A DNA stretch of 64,000 nt from Anoplopoma fimbria (taxonomy: Eukaryota; Chordata; Actinopteri; Perciformes; Anoplopomatidae), in the NCBI RefSeq assembly GCF_027596085.1, contig NC_072462.1, positions 22,687,112 through 22,751,111 on the forward strand. The letters run 5' to 3'. The translations under genes were made by a program, and so were the position numbers. Numbering within the stretch: the first letter of the stretch is position 1; every line of letters starts with the position of its first letter. Below are positions 45,748-58,325 of the stretch, piece by piece. Under the pieces are notes generated by a model. The model was not told where the DNA came from. It was given only the letters and a program-made list of their open reading frames with translations, and did not search any database.

Positions 45748-46080
45748 GAGTTATTTGTGTAATTGGTGCCTTTTTAAAGAATGTCCTTCCTTTGTTTAAG
45801 AAAAATAGTTGTACTTTAGTCATGCAGTGATTCAAAGTGCACAACTTTGCAAGTTTGACCTAGTTAGGAACCGAAATTGTCCGTTGATTATCCCAAACTT
45901 CAGCATTCTGTACATTACGTGTGGAACAGTCACGAGTGCTGCGTTCACAAATGAGTCTCTGTTCATTATCCTGGCCAGGAGATCATGCATGTTTTTGTAC
46001 TAGTGTCCGTGAGTGTGCACCTCTGTGTCTGTCCTTGGCTAATCTCACATTCTGCTGCAGCAAACTGCATAATATTTTTG
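45748..46080 (+). repeat. 335-base direct repeat, right copy (D2)
   Basis: Same orientation as the copy at 42,151-42,487. Differences include gtaatt for ggaatt, gattcaaag for gatttgaag, one fewer A in an A run, and attacgtgtgg for attacaacgtgtgg. The LINE fragment ends about 30 bases to its left. Confidence 0.92.
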
Positions 46081-46194
46081 AAGAACACTGGTATACTGTC
46101 AAGGAGTGTTTTTTGCTGGACTTTTGATTGAAATTAGTGATTTGTATACACTTTTTAGCTAAATTCAATAAAGTGATTGGTTTTAGCAACACGT

Positions 46195-46575
46195 TTTGAC
46201 CACTATTGGATAAACACATTTGGTACATATCTATATGGTCCCCAGAGGATGAATCCTAATAACTTTGATGATCCCATCACCTTTCATCATGCACCACCAG
46301 CAGGTCGACACTGAAATGTCTCAACATCTACTAGATGAATTGCCACAAAATTTGGTACGGACTTTCTTAGTCCCCAGGAGATGAATCCCAATGATGTTGG
46401 GATTTTTTTACTTTTCCTACATTATCATGTAGAAATTTATGTTTGATACATTGGTTTATGACCGTATACCTATTCGTCTAACTGACATTCCAATCAGCCT
46501 CAGCTGTACTTTGTGGTTATTGCAGAGTTGGAATGCTAAAACACTTAACTAAGATGGTGAACATGGTTAGAAACT
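46195..46575 (+). repeat. Dispersed repeat family B, copy
   Basis: Contains tatggtccccagaggatgaa, tcctaataactttgatgatc, gatgaattgccacaaaattt, ggtttatgaccgtatacc, ccaatcagcctcagctgtac and actaagatggtgaacatggt, an order typical of a very common percomorph repeat (memory). It matches the 20,340 copy at the 3' blocks. Confidence 0.7.
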
Positions 46576-48117
46576 TTTTTTTTTCCTGTGGAAAAATTAC
46601 AGTTTATGCAAATTTCTCTTTGACAAAACTGAAAATTATGTTTTTAAGAATAAATACACATTAGGTACACTCTTAGTTTCAACTTTTTTCCATTACTTTT
46701 TTTGTTTGTTATTATGTATAATTATGTATAATTATAATTATTCACAATTTGCGTATACCCAAAATAGAAATAATTTATATCACCCAATCAAACAAAGAAT
46801 CAAAGAAATCATGTAATTACAGGATAAACATTTTTTTCTACTATGAATCTGCCTCCACCTCTCTTTTTCCCCATCTCTCTGGAGTACTCACACACACACC
46901 CACACACGCATGTCTGACACATGCTCGCACTCCCTCTCGCTCCGTCTCGCTCATTCTCCTGCCCCCCCGGAGAGTTCACTGCTCTTGCTGTTTTAACCTC
47001 CAACCCGGGTTGTCCATGTTGTGTACGCTGCGTGTCACTCAGTGAACTGTTTGTTTGCCACTCATCGCTCACTGCCCCCCTGCTCCTGTCCTCACGCTGC
47101 TCCCCGCAGGCCGCAAACCACTGGAGTGATTTCACTTCACACCCTCCACACAGGCTACTCTCCCTCCAAGCAGCTGGCAATTTACTCGAGACAAGGCATT
47201 TCTGCTCCTATCAGTGAGATAGCGCTTTAGTCTTCTTTCCCCACGCTGCCCCCCCTCCCTTTCCTTTCTTCTGTCTCTCCTTTTCCCTTCTCAGCAGCCT
47301 CACATGCTCTGCATGCACTGTGACTCACCATACAAGGTGTTATCCGTGACAAAACTGCAGTAAGGAGACTCTTCCAGGACGTGATCTATTTACACTTAAC
47401 AAGCAGCTTGTAATTAAAAGTCAACATCAGGCGTGGTGTCTTTGCTTGTTTTCGACTCATGAACTTCACACAGTTTGCCCCCCCCGCCATGAAATCTATA
47501 CAGTTGCACTCTTTACAGGGGTAATGGCAGAACGCATAGTAAGCCATGATGACTGAAGTCCCTGTTTGGTTTCGTGCCAATGCAACAGTTGCAGGGACCA
47601 GAATTAAGAAAGCTAAGAGCTCGCGGCAGCAGGGCAGACACTGACTATGGACACGTGCTGCCACACTGACGCGCCTCGACAAAATTACTTCCATTTTCGC
47701 TCTGCTGCACTCACAGCTTTCTTCCCATTCTCTTTCAGCGTCTCCACCTCAGCCCTGCGCCTCCATGGTTTCCTTGCGTCAAATTGCTTTTGAGCCCTAG
47801 CTGCAAAAAATCACCATCTTTATCAAATCCTTTCTTTGCTATAACGGACTCCCTTTTCCCTTAGTCTTTTCTTTAAACAAGTGAAAAAATGCACCAGTGC
47901 AGTAAGAATAGAAATTAACCTGTTTTAGAGAATAAGACAGGTTGCTCTATTAATTTTCAAGAAGGACTAGTTTGGGAACCAATACCTAAACAATGATTTT
48001 TGATATCTTATTTTCTCTACAAAACCCAATTTTCAATTAACAAAGTAAAAGTCCTTATATGTTAAATGACCAACAAGCAGATGCACAAGAAAACAAACAC
48101 AATACCAAGGGTCTAAA
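46576..48117. other. Non-genic stretch
   Basis: Contains a pyrimidine-rich, relatively GC-rich patch (about 46,850-47,330) with a short CA-rich run near 46,890. Open frames on both strands there reflect composition. No gene is supported. Confidence 0.6.
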
Positions 48118-48215
48118 GCCAAGCTCTTGAGCTTAAGCCTAGCTTGCAAAATGCATACGATGACAATGCTAAGACGCTCATGTTTAGCAGGTTAAGAGGA
48201 GGTTCCAAGTTACAT
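48118..48215 (-). repeat. Dispersed repeat family B, fragment
   Basis: Contains gatgacaatgctaagacgct and catgtttagcaggttaagag, the reverse complement of the gctaacacgctaaac type end of family B. Confidence 0.5.
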
Positions 48216-49390
48216 CATCAACGAGATGCTGGCGTTGGTAGAAAACAAACTTAAATGACCAACAGCTGACGAGGAGATCATCATGAAAAGTTGTTTTTGC
48301 ATAAAACCCTAACACAATTATTTGCACAAATAATAAAAAAAAACAGGTGTGCAGAGTCCCTTCTCAAGATCTTGTGAAGCTGATAATAAATACATATTCA
48401 ATCTTGTATTGGCACAGATTCAGATTCACTTTACTTTTGCAATTGTCAAACAGCTGGAATTGAATTCAGTACATACTCACTTTTTTTCTAATGCAAATGA
48501 TACTTGATTGGAGGTGGGCTTCTGCACTTATAACCAGTACTGCTGGTTGATGTTTTGGGAAAATTCTCACTACCTGTAGATCTTTGTGTATTCTCGGTAA
48601 GCGTTATAATACTGCCGTTTTCTCGTTGGAATTACATGTTTGGTGTTTGCTGACCACAGCTATGAGGCTAAGACAGTAAATCAAGCTATCATGCACGCGC
48701 ATCCTGGACTGTTTGTGAAAACAAAATGTAAAGCGAAGGCTAATGGGAATGTTTGGAATGCAAACTAATTAATTCTGTGTTACCCACTAAATTTGCTGTC
48801 ATGTCTTAATCAGACTTTTGGTGCTGGCTTATAGGACTGGATACTACGAAAGACATTTTAATCAGTATCAAAAAAGTACTACGGTTACTTACCTATTGTT
48901 ACCACACTGTCTGATTTTTTTACTTGAAAATAGGACTTCCTAAGAATTGAATGTCATACTGTGACAATTCTATGCCATTAAAATGTCACACACAAAAACA
49001 CATTATCACAGCCATGTGTGGAAGAAACCACGCTCCTGGCTACCAAGTGTGACGTCAGCTGTACTTTTTCAGCCATATATATAATCGTCTCTGTTATCAG
49101 TCTCTGCGTGTATTGAGAAAAAAATAAATGCTACAAGGAAGGCAATTATATGGATTCCTCGGGCTGGCATAGCATTGAGGTCTTTGTTATTCAAGGAGGA
49201 GCAACCCAATCTACACTAATGGCTGTGCATGCTAAATCGTATGTAGGTTGCTGCTAGTTCCACTGCATATTGGATTAATAAGCTCTCACTCGGTGTTGTT
49301 TCAATGCAAATACTCACTCTAATCCACTCGCTGCTTCCGTGAACATGCTTTACATCAGTACAGACGGCAGACGGGCTCGCAGGAATCTTA
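48216..49390. other. Non-genic stretch
   Basis: AT-rich; no gene, repeat family or RNA gene recognised. Confidence 0.55.
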
Positions 49391-49690
49391 ACTAAAACTG
49401 GATCATATAAGACCAGTTTTATTCTCCCTTCATTGGCTCCCTGTCGATTAAAGGTGCCTCTGATGACTTACTAAATTGAAAATACCTGTGTGATCTCCTT
49501 ATACTCCAATCAAGACTCTCTGCTCTCAGAATACAGGGCTCTGTCCGTCCCCAGCCGGCCATGAGGCCTTTTCCTATCGTCTGACATTGTTCAGGCCTTT
49601 AAATCCAAACTCAAAACCTAAATTAGTACCTCAACTTTCAACTATTTGCTTATTCCTTCATTATCTGCCTGGCGGGTCAGTCTCAGTCTC
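49391..49690 (+). mobile_element. Decayed L2-like LINE 3' fragment
   Basis: In mixed frames it reads fragments such as PSLAPCRLK, YSNQDSLLSEYRALSVPS and AFKSKLKT, the pattern of the reverse transcriptase C-terminal part of fish L2-like elements (LHWLPV, PR--LR, FKS-LKTHL). In-frame stops and frame changes show decay. It is in the opposite orientation to the LINE at 44,396. Confidence 0.55.
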
Positions 49691-52000
49691 AATATATAAT
49701 TTAAACCTAGTAATCATGGCGACAGGAATAATATTAACTTTCTGAAAGCCACTGGTTCTCAATAACCCTCTGTTGTTTGTGTTTCCACCACAAACAAAGC
49801 TGTGCATTTCTTTCTCCCTCTTTTAACTCTTCTCTGTGTGCTTGACCATCGGCCATCATGGTACCTTCCTTCTCTCTCCCTCTCCTGGCTGTCAGTGCCT
49901 TATTCCACATCTGGACCTCCATTCTCCAGGAGCACCAGCTTCTCCTCTTGTCTCTCTCTCGCTCTCTGTGTGTTTGTTTCATCCTCCTATCCCGTTGGAA
50001 TGATGCGCTTCAGTTTAACTTCTCTTGCGTTTGTGTTGCCTGTTCACTCTGCAGGCTCTAGCTGTTTGGAGACACCTGGAAGCTGCTTGACATGCTCCTG
50101 GATTAATCCCTTTTCATAAATAATTTTTGTCACACAGTATGAGAGTTTTTCCTTATTTGAAGCGAGGGCTGTAACGGTTGTATTCTGTACCTATTGTCTC
50201 TTTATATGTGTGTATGGAAAACACATTGTTTTAATATACATACATTTTAGAACATGATCATGTTATTTAGTACGTTTATTTTATGTGGTATATGTTTATT
50301 TCTGCCCTGACAGACCTGTAGGCCTACTATTATAGGTGTTTGGACTTCATTTTAACATCATTAAATCAAAGTCAATGAACTAACTAAATGTATAGTTTAT
50401 CTGAACAAGCAGATAAACAAAAACAGAGTCACATTTCAAGAGTTGTTGATTTACAGATCAGTGAATTTAATTTGTTTCCATTATCTCGCATTTCATTCAC
50501 AACTAACAAAATAGGTTAACTTTTATGAAGTTGTGACCAAACTTTTGATTTAACTTATTTTTTAGATTGAGTGTTTAGCGCAATCAAAACTAAATGTTCC
50601 ACTCATTAAATCTTAATGAAAATCTAAATGAAAATTTAAAATCATATCAGCTTCTTATTTGACGAAAGCAGAATTATGTTGTATTAAGTTTTTTGTTTTG
50701 TAACTCATATATTCATTCAATTTCAGATACCGTATTTTCCACACTTCACACTTGCATCGGTGCATTCTATTGGTATGTGCCTTTTGCTGCTGTCTTTGCA
50801 CATCTATTTCTGGGAAACAGTTAACAAGCAGATACTGTTAAACATCCACGTCCATTTATCCCCACAAGAAAATGTGAGATTATACACAGAAAACAAAACG
50901 CATACACTGTATGTGTTTTTTTATAGGAATACCAAAGAATGCAGGATGATCTATGCTGCTGAAGTAACAACCCTAATAAACATACATAACATTATGGTGG
51001 AAGACCATTAGAATTCAGATATATACCATCAACTGTCTTTTATATTCTGGCTTAGTAGGCAACATATATATATATATACATATATATACATGTACACATA
51101 TATACGTCTGTATAAAAAAACTAAATCCATCCGTTTATCTATCCTTCTATCTACAGTGAATGGCTATAGTCTGTCTTTCTACCGTCACAGTATGCAATAA
51201 CATTTAAGGGCGAAATACAGTGAACACAAACTCCTCATCCCGCCCACGACGAGCAGACCAAAAATACACTGCAGTTATGTCCCTTTTCAATTTCTAACCT
51301 GCAGTCTCAGTGATGTGTGGTCAAGACAGGTAGTGCCTCACAAAAGCTAAAAATAAATGACACGACAGTTGTGTTTATTGATCATTTCTTCATAGGCCTA
51401 ATTCATAATTTTATGAATTGTAAATATTTAATTTGATGTTTTCATTAGTTATAATTTGTCTCAGGATTACAGCTAGCCTACTCCAGTAAAACTAGTCCAA
51501 ATAGTATAGTATGCTCTTTTGGCAACTTGATCCTAAAAAATAGTGATCCTGATTGCATGAAGTTGAAATGCCCTTTGCAGTAACGGTAGCAGTAGCATCT
51601 AGCAGTTTACGGGGATAGGTTAAGGGCTGGGTGGATATTCTATCTTAAAAAGATTTACAACATGCTGATGTTCGCTGATGGTAAACCAGCACCCGATCTG
51701 CAGGAATTTACCCAGCCGAAAGTGGTTAAATGCGGCTGCCCTGAGGGTCAAAACACAACAACATCACTGACAATACAACAACATTTCACAAACCATTTAC
51801 ATAATTTAACCCTAACAACGGCGATGGTTTCATGTAGGAGTCAACTGTCAGGAGAGCATCATATTCTACGAACAAAGAGCTATCTAAAAATCGCAACAAC
51901 AAACATGACAACATTTTTACCTATCTATTTTATGAGTAGATTATTTGTGCAGCTGAATTTGTTTTAATGGACCAGTTTCGGCCGGGCATTAGATTCTGTA
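49691..52000. other. Non-genic stretch
   Basis: Pyrimidine-rich at 49,800-50,040, AT-rich after that, with a (TA)n/TATATACA tract at 51,063-51,110. Nothing gene-like. Confidence 0.6.
51063..51110. repeat. (TA)n and TATATACA simple repeat
   Basis: Alternating TA units with ACA interruptions. Confidence 0.9.
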
Positions 52001-52665
52001 CGAATTATTCGTCTGCTGCTGCTTTTTGGCGATCAGGCTCTCTAGAACTTCCAGCTAGGACATCATGGAGCTTCCGAATTTTCCACTCCTGCTCCTTTTC
52101 CTGCAGAGCCTGCTTGTGCCAACTTGTCCTCCTGCAGCTCAATGCCACAACTCTCAAACTGCTGCTCAGCTTCCTTTAGAGCAGCCATTAGCTATCAATT
52201 TGCTTTCTGTTGGTCCAGTTTAGCCAGATGGGAGGCTCTGCATTTCTCTGTCTCCTCCTGGATTGTGGTCTTCTACCGCTGTAAGCAGAGGGGCTCAGTC
52301 TTCAGCAGATCTTCTGCCTCACTGAGGGCTGCTGCGATCTTGCTGTCCTGCGCTCTCTGTTTTCTTGCCTCTTAGCAGGTCTTGATGGGAGGATGGGGAT
52401 CTTTCTTCTTCTTAGCCTCCTCTTCCAGATTTCGAAAGAGCTTCCTCAATTCTTGTTCATTTAGTTCTGTAGCGTCTGACCATGACATTCTTGGTCCTCG
52501 GTAATGGAGATCTGCTGCCCTAGATCATTCTGAGCCTTCTGCAGCTTCGTGCAGATCCAATCCAGCTGGGATTTCAGATGTTGTGTATCCCTGGATGGCG
52601 ATGGGCCATGTTTAGCCTGAGTTTCATCCAGCTGGGCTTTTAGGCCACATATTTCCCTCTGCATC
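52000..52665 (-). pseudogene. Decayed intronless coiled-coil protein sequence
   Basis: Read on the minus strand from 52,664: QREICGLKAQLDETQAKHG, HLKSQLDWICTKLQKAQNDL, then after a one-base frame change ELNEQELRKLFRNLEEEAKK, KIAAALSEAEDLLKTEP, IQEETEKCRASHLAKLDQQK and LMAALKEAEQQFESCGIELQ. After another frame change it continues ALQEKEQEWKIRKLHDVLAG. In-frame stops occur after KTC, LQR and QKAN. The heptad-like, Glu/Lys/Gln-rich content across about 650 bases without introns fits a processed copy of a long coiled-coil protein. LKSQLDW is reminiscent of RRBP1/kinectin proteins, but the parent is not identified. No poly(A) tail was found. Confidence 0.6.
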
Positions 52666-53450
52666 TTTTTTCTCTCTCATGGCTCAAGCATAGATTTGAA
52701 TATATTAATGTGATGATTTCTGATGATTCCTGAAATATAGCAAAGAAAGCACACTCGGAACTTGGATGCCGTACACATGAGGACGTGTCCGTTGAGACGC
52801 CATCTTCTCCAACTCCAGTAACCATGTGCAACCATCCATTATTAAAGACACATTTAACACAGCAGACAATATCTCTTGACTTTTTTACAATGGGTTCTAG
52901 ACACTGATGATAGATTTGAAAAGCCGTTCAGGGCTAACCTAATTAGCTAGAAATATTTAATGACTTTACCCTGCTCATGTTATCATTGTACATGTTAAAA
53001 GCTGTCGGAAAAGTAGCTAAATATATGAAGCTTTATTAGATATTTCAGGTTTTTTTATATTATCTCTGATATGAAGATATGTCTTGAGAAAAATTTGGAG
53101 CAAGCATATTTGCAATATACCGGCCATTGCTGTATGGTTGCCTTGGATGGTGGGAGATAGTATGTAGTAGTGGATGGTTAAGATTTATTTCAATTACTTA
53201 TCCGGTGGACATTTGCCAACACAATGGTGTGAAGTTGTACCGTGGCTTTAGCTGTCTATCACAGTTATTCTCCAGATAAAACTGTTTTGTTGGCTGCTGT
53301 GGCCCCAGTAACAGAAGGGATACAATCAACGTTGATTAACGGAAATACATGAAAAAGAACAAAGCATCTTGTTGCACTCGTCTCAAGGGGTCGTGCTTCA
53401 ACTGGTGAGCTGCTGCCTCGTGCTCCACCTTCATCCCTTGAACTGGCCTC
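52666..53450. other. Non-genic stretch
   Basis: Sequence between the pseudogene and the inverted-repeat element; no supported feature. Confidence 0.55.
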
Positions 53451-53453
53451 TAA

Positions 53454-54084
53454 TGCCGTGTTCACACCAAAAGCGAAGCAAATTTTTCGCACGTTTAGTT
53501 TATATTCGCTTCATTCGCGCAAGTTGAAATATTTCAACTCCGGCGAAAAATTTGCGTGACGCTGTGTTGCGGAAGCCAATCAGCGTTGAGATTCTCCTCC
53601 TGTCACTCTGTCATCGATCCGAGCTCCGTTCAGAAAACATGCATTTCGTCTTGCAGAGAGAACTTTTTACAAACCACCATCATTGTGTTGTTATTTCGGC
53701 GTCCCTTTTTGTACATTTATTGCAATTAAATCACAGTAAAATTGTTAATTTTCGGTCCATACAGCTGTAGTAAACCAGCCGACGTGTGGCTTGCTGGATT
53801 CAGTGAATATGGATTAATGTTATGAACCAGACAAGACGGCGTTTAGTTTCCCTGGATATCTAGGACTGCCACAACAAGTATAAAGCAGAAATATTAGTTA
53901 TTTCTTCCATGGTTAATGCCGGAAATAAATAGCTGAGTTGACAGAGTTTTCATTGGAGATAAGCCCCTCCCCCTCTCCAGCGAGTCTAGCACGAATGAAG
54001 CGAATAAACACAAATGGACCGGCGAGTAAACTAACGTGAAGACGCGTTGCGAATATTCGCTTTGCTTTTGGTGTGAACGCAGCA
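53454..54084. mobile_element. PIF/Harbinger-like non-autonomous element with nested inverted repeats
   Basis: Left end TGCCGTGTTCACACCAAAAG and, on the opposite strand from 54,084, TGCTGCGTTCACACCAAAAG form terminal inverted repeats extending past 25 bases. It is flanked by TAA at 53,451-53,453 and 54,085-54,087, the three-base target duplication typical of PIF/Harbinger. A second, inner inverted repeat pairs 53,504-53,520 (attcgcttcattcgcgc) with 53,989-54,005, 16 of 17 matching. A perfect 16-base palindrome, gttgaaatatttcaac, is at 53,523-53,538. At 631 bases with no transposase frame, it is non-autonomous. Confidence 0.85.
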
Positions 54085-54087
54085 TAA

Positions 54088-55196
54088 GACTCAGTGACAT
54101 TTTTGTGTAACACTCAGCGCTGTAGCCTTCTTATCTTCAACATAAGCAGGATCACAGACACTCTCAGGGCTAACATTTGTCAGCAATTGACGCATTGAAA
54201 TACCACAGAAAAGGTGAATCTGGAGATGATGCAGAACAAATTGCATAATATGATGCAGACTAAGATCACAGTATTTGTTATTAACCAGATCCTATTTAAA
54301 CTGCTCTTGATGCACATATTGAAGGAACTGACAGGATTTTTACCTTATATGATTACATGTGACAAATAAAATTGATTGATTGGTTGAAATGTTCTTTGAC
54401 AAGTAGGGTCATCAATATAAACTTTTAAAAAAAAATGTGTTTCTTGGTGGTAATTTATTTATTTAGTGGGTGTTGATTGATTGACCAGGGTCCCATTCTA
54501 TCACAGTTAGCTGCTCATACTACCTCAGCTCTTACCAGAACACTTATTGTCAACATCACTGATTCTAAGAGACTAAATTCAGACTGTGCCCCCACATTTG
54601 TTTACATTTCGGCAATTTGGCCCCATTAAAGGTATGCCAAATTAGTTATTAGCAATTCCTATTAACAAGGTACTAAGCTTGGTTAAGGGTGCTCCGATTG
54701 TTTGGCCACGGATCATTATCCGCTGAAGAAGGCTGTTTGTGAAGGCCGATCAGAAGAGCCTATCAGATGACTCATTGATTCTGAGTTGAAACGTTTTCAA
54801 TACTCATTTGCTGGCTTTCCTGCCAGCTCGTGGGGATACTGGCAAGAAAAACACATTGATAATCTATTAAAAACAATCTTGCCTAAAGAGCATGTTGTAT
54901 ATGATATAAATTATCAGATTTTTAAAGATGATAAAATATGCATCCTTTGCTTGCTACCCATTTGATTTTCTTAACCCGAGAGAGACGAGCATACACACAC
55001 GCACCGGTCATTATGTCTGCTAAAATGTTCCTTCTTCAATTGTATAAAACTATGCTAAATTGAAATGTCCACTTTGATTCTTCCGTGTGTGCCTCACTTT
55101 GTTTACCGCAAGCAGGAGAGCAAACAGTTGTTGGACCTCAGTGAAGAAGTTGATATTGAAAGACACCAAATATGAATTGAAACAATATTTCTTCTG

Positions 55197-55227
<31 letters not shown>

Positions 55228-57930
55228 AATACAATTTTGACTTTTGGACTTTACAACGCTCTCGAGCTACAACAGACGTAAAATAATCCTACATAGCCAC
55301 AACTCTAATCTAAATCTACAAGTAGTAAAAAAGTATAATACTAATAATATAATGGTACCTTAATCTTTGGCAAATTAGAATGTCAACATTATAAATGAAC
55401 AACAAGCTTTTATTGGTCTGCAGGCGATGGTTTTAAAAACTTTGATCTCTTACGTATCTTGAACATATACTACCCCGAGAAGGGCCATGTATTACAAAGC
55501 AGGTTTAACAGACTCTGAGCCTAAACCTGAACTCTGAGTTAAGCTTGTGCGTGGTGAATGAAAAAAGCCATCAACGGAGCACTGTCTCCAACATTCACCA
55601 TGGCAACAGGTAATTATAAGGCAGAGCCTCCATTTTGAATCCAGTGGATGTAGATAAATAAAATGAAAAACATAGTTGAAATTTAAAAAAAGTATATACA
55701 GATGAAAGACATAAGGGACATGATTGTAAGCTCCCAATCGTTTCCAGTAATAATGTGTTTGGGGATTTAAAATTTAAAATACAGTGGATTTTAAGTTGTA
55801 GACATCTATTTGGTTCTTGACTCAACAGCATTCAGTGGCTTTATTTCAGATACTTGAAGAAATGTAGTAAAATTAAACACGTTCAGAATTTACGCAGCCT
55901 GTTTTTAAAAAATCACTCTCAAACTACATTCTGCAGATGCACCATGTTCTTGCAATATTACAGAAATTGTAATGCTCCATCAATGACAGCTGAGATCAGA
56001 TGAAATCAACAGTGCATACCAAGTCACAGCGTTACATATCCTTTAAAAAAAAGACTTACACTTGCAAATAAAAGTACGTGCGGAGGTTTTAATCTGAGCT
56101 GAGGGTGACTTCACGCTGTGTAAGATTTGAATGGGAGGGCGAAAAAAAAGAGCCGTTCAAAGAAATGAATGCAAACACTATAAAGTAGTAACTTTAGAAT
56201 TTTTCTCAATAAACAAACTATCCAGAGTTTAAGCTACCTCTCCCTCTGGAACTGAAACCCCAGAGTTTCCCTCAACTCAGGGTTAGTTTTCCCTAAACCT
56301 GCTCTCTAGAACAAGGCCCAGGTTAGATGTGCGGCATATGTTATCATGGTGATATACCTAGGTAAGAAGTGAACCACCATTTGAGAACTGAGAAACCCAG
56401 GGAGAAACCTGAAGGCACCTTGCCAACCCCAAATTTTTTTCTGAAATGTGTTTGGTAATATGTTTCGTTTTGAACCTCGGGGCCACCATAGCAAAAGATC
56501 TGAGGACTTTCTCCAAACTGTGTGGTACCAAAGGCAGGTGTGGTTGTGTGGCTGTCCGCCTGACTAGCAAACTTTTTTGTTTTACATGCCTACTCTTCTC
56601 CTCCAGCAGCAACACCAAGGGGATTAAAGAGTTCAAACGCGACCAGAACAATCTACCAAGAGCTCTGCTGAAACATGAACACTCCACAGCCCACGTCAAC
56701 TCTCTTCCGCATGGGTCGCATTGACGCGGCCCTGGATGAGCAGCGCATGCTCCTCATCAGCGCGCACAGTGTGAAGGGAAAATGAAAACAGGGAAATATT
56801 AACAAAGAGCCTAATTGATGTGAACTGTTACGTTACCTTACCAAACAAGACATAGCCTCTCTGGGAAACGACCCCGTTAAGCTCCTCAACTGTGTTTACG
56901 AGAACATCGAGTTGGATTCTGAATACTTTTATTGAACCGTAACCGAGGTTATAAGGAGTCATATAAAACATATGACACACAAGCAGCATAATTGTTACAG
57001 TGGAAGAGGATGACATAACAGATATCACAAACAAGCCTCAATGTCGAGTTATATCAGCCTGAGTGAGATAAAAATATAATTTTGACAACAAATTAAAGAG
57101 CCTGTCCAGATTTGCAAAATTCTTTGATCTGATTAGATTGAAATCCTTCTGGTCTTAGACCTTCTCACACCGCCTCTGTGGACGAGGATCTTTTCCGCGT
57201 TACAGGGAACAGAATGGAACAAACAGTCTTCCATCCTTGGATCATATTTACTTTGGAGTGACTTATGAAACTGAGGATTACATTTACAAAGAGGACTTTT
57301 GACATCTTTATCCAAAAAAAGTAAGTGCCTCTTTTGAAAAAATAAAAAAACAAATTATAATAGGGTTGTATCAAATAGTTTAAAGCTTCATTCATAAGGT
57401 TGACATTCAAATTTGTTATATTAATAACTTACAGAAGCATTGCGTGCAATAGTAGGCCTAGACCTACCTTCTCTCTCTTACACACACAGCATTAGCTCAG
57501 TCCTCAGTCCAAAAGTAAAAATTTCTGGAAATAGAAAGATGCAATCAGTTCCAATCACCATGTTTTAATCTAACAAGATATTCCACTTAAATCCAAATTT
57601 GTTGGCAATTAGCCTTTCAAAAACATAATTTTCACTGTGTTCAAAAACGTTTTGGTCTCTGGCTTGCCGCCCACATAGGCTGGATGGTAGCGATCTAACA
57701 GCACCACAAAATACATTTATATGACAACAATGATGCAAAATCCTATTTTCCCATTAGTTTAGGGTGATAACATAAAATATGGTAGCAGAAGCTTCATTTG
57801 GAAAAAGTCAGTAGAAGCTTAGAATAAAAAAAAGGATTTGTTACAGCCCTAATATAAATATTATTTATTTATTAAACTTTTTTAAACCCTCTTATTAGCT
57901 TTGTGTTTGTTTTGTAATGTTAATCTACTG
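54088..57930. other. Non-genic stretch
   Basis: AT-rich; a compound (AT)n-(T)n tract is at 55,195-55,229. Open frames are short. No supported gene. Confidence 0.6.
55195..55229. repeat. (AT)n followed by T run
   Basis: About eight AT units followed by about seventeen T bases. Confidence 0.85.
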
Positions 57931-58325
57931 TGTGCTGACACCAATATTTGTCTCTTTTTTTCCTTTGTGCACCGACACCGGATGCTCATTTGGTGTGGGT
58001 GTGCCTTTCCACATTTTGTTGAAGTGCAAATGCTGTTTTCTACTGGTGCGCTGACACCAAGAATTCTCTCTCTATTTTCCTCATCCCGGTGCGCCGTCGC
58101 CAGCACTCATTGTGTGTGCGTGCTCTTTTTCACATTTTTTAATAGTGAATAAGTTGGTACTAACTTGTGTGATGACACCAAAATTTCTCTTTTTTTTTTT
58201 ATCCTGGTGCACCGTCACCAAATTCTCATTGTGTTTGGTTATCAGCGTGCTCATGCTAATTTTTTAAGTAGAGAATAAGCTGTTTTCTGCTGGTTCGATG
58301 ATACCAAGATCCGGTTTATCTGTCT
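57931..58325. repeat. Tandem repeat, about 120-base units, 3.3 copies
   Basis: Units start at 57,931, 58,046, 58,167 and 58,293 (partial), with lengths 115, 121 and 126. Each has a gtgctgacacca-like start, a pyrimidine run, ctttgtgcaccgacacc or ggtgcaccgtcacc, a ctcatt-gtgt segment, cacatttt or its equivalent, and tgttttctactg or similar at the end. The units are diverged. Within each unit the gtgcrccgwcacc block resembles the unit start, suggesting an older half-length repeat. Confidence 0.8.

Noticed and set aside
42151..46080. LTR retrotransposon with two LTRs
   Set aside because: The 335-base repeats do not start TG or end CA, no flanking target duplication was seen, and the interior has no gag, protease or integrase; the only polymerase frame is a LINE type on the opposite strand.
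46809..47180. Open frames on both strands in a pyrimidine-rich patch
   Set aside because: Low-complexity, overlapping, no homologous look; explained by composition.
57931..58325. CRISPR-like array
   Set aside because: Units are diverged along their full length with no constant repeat and variable spacer pattern, and the genome is a vertebrate.
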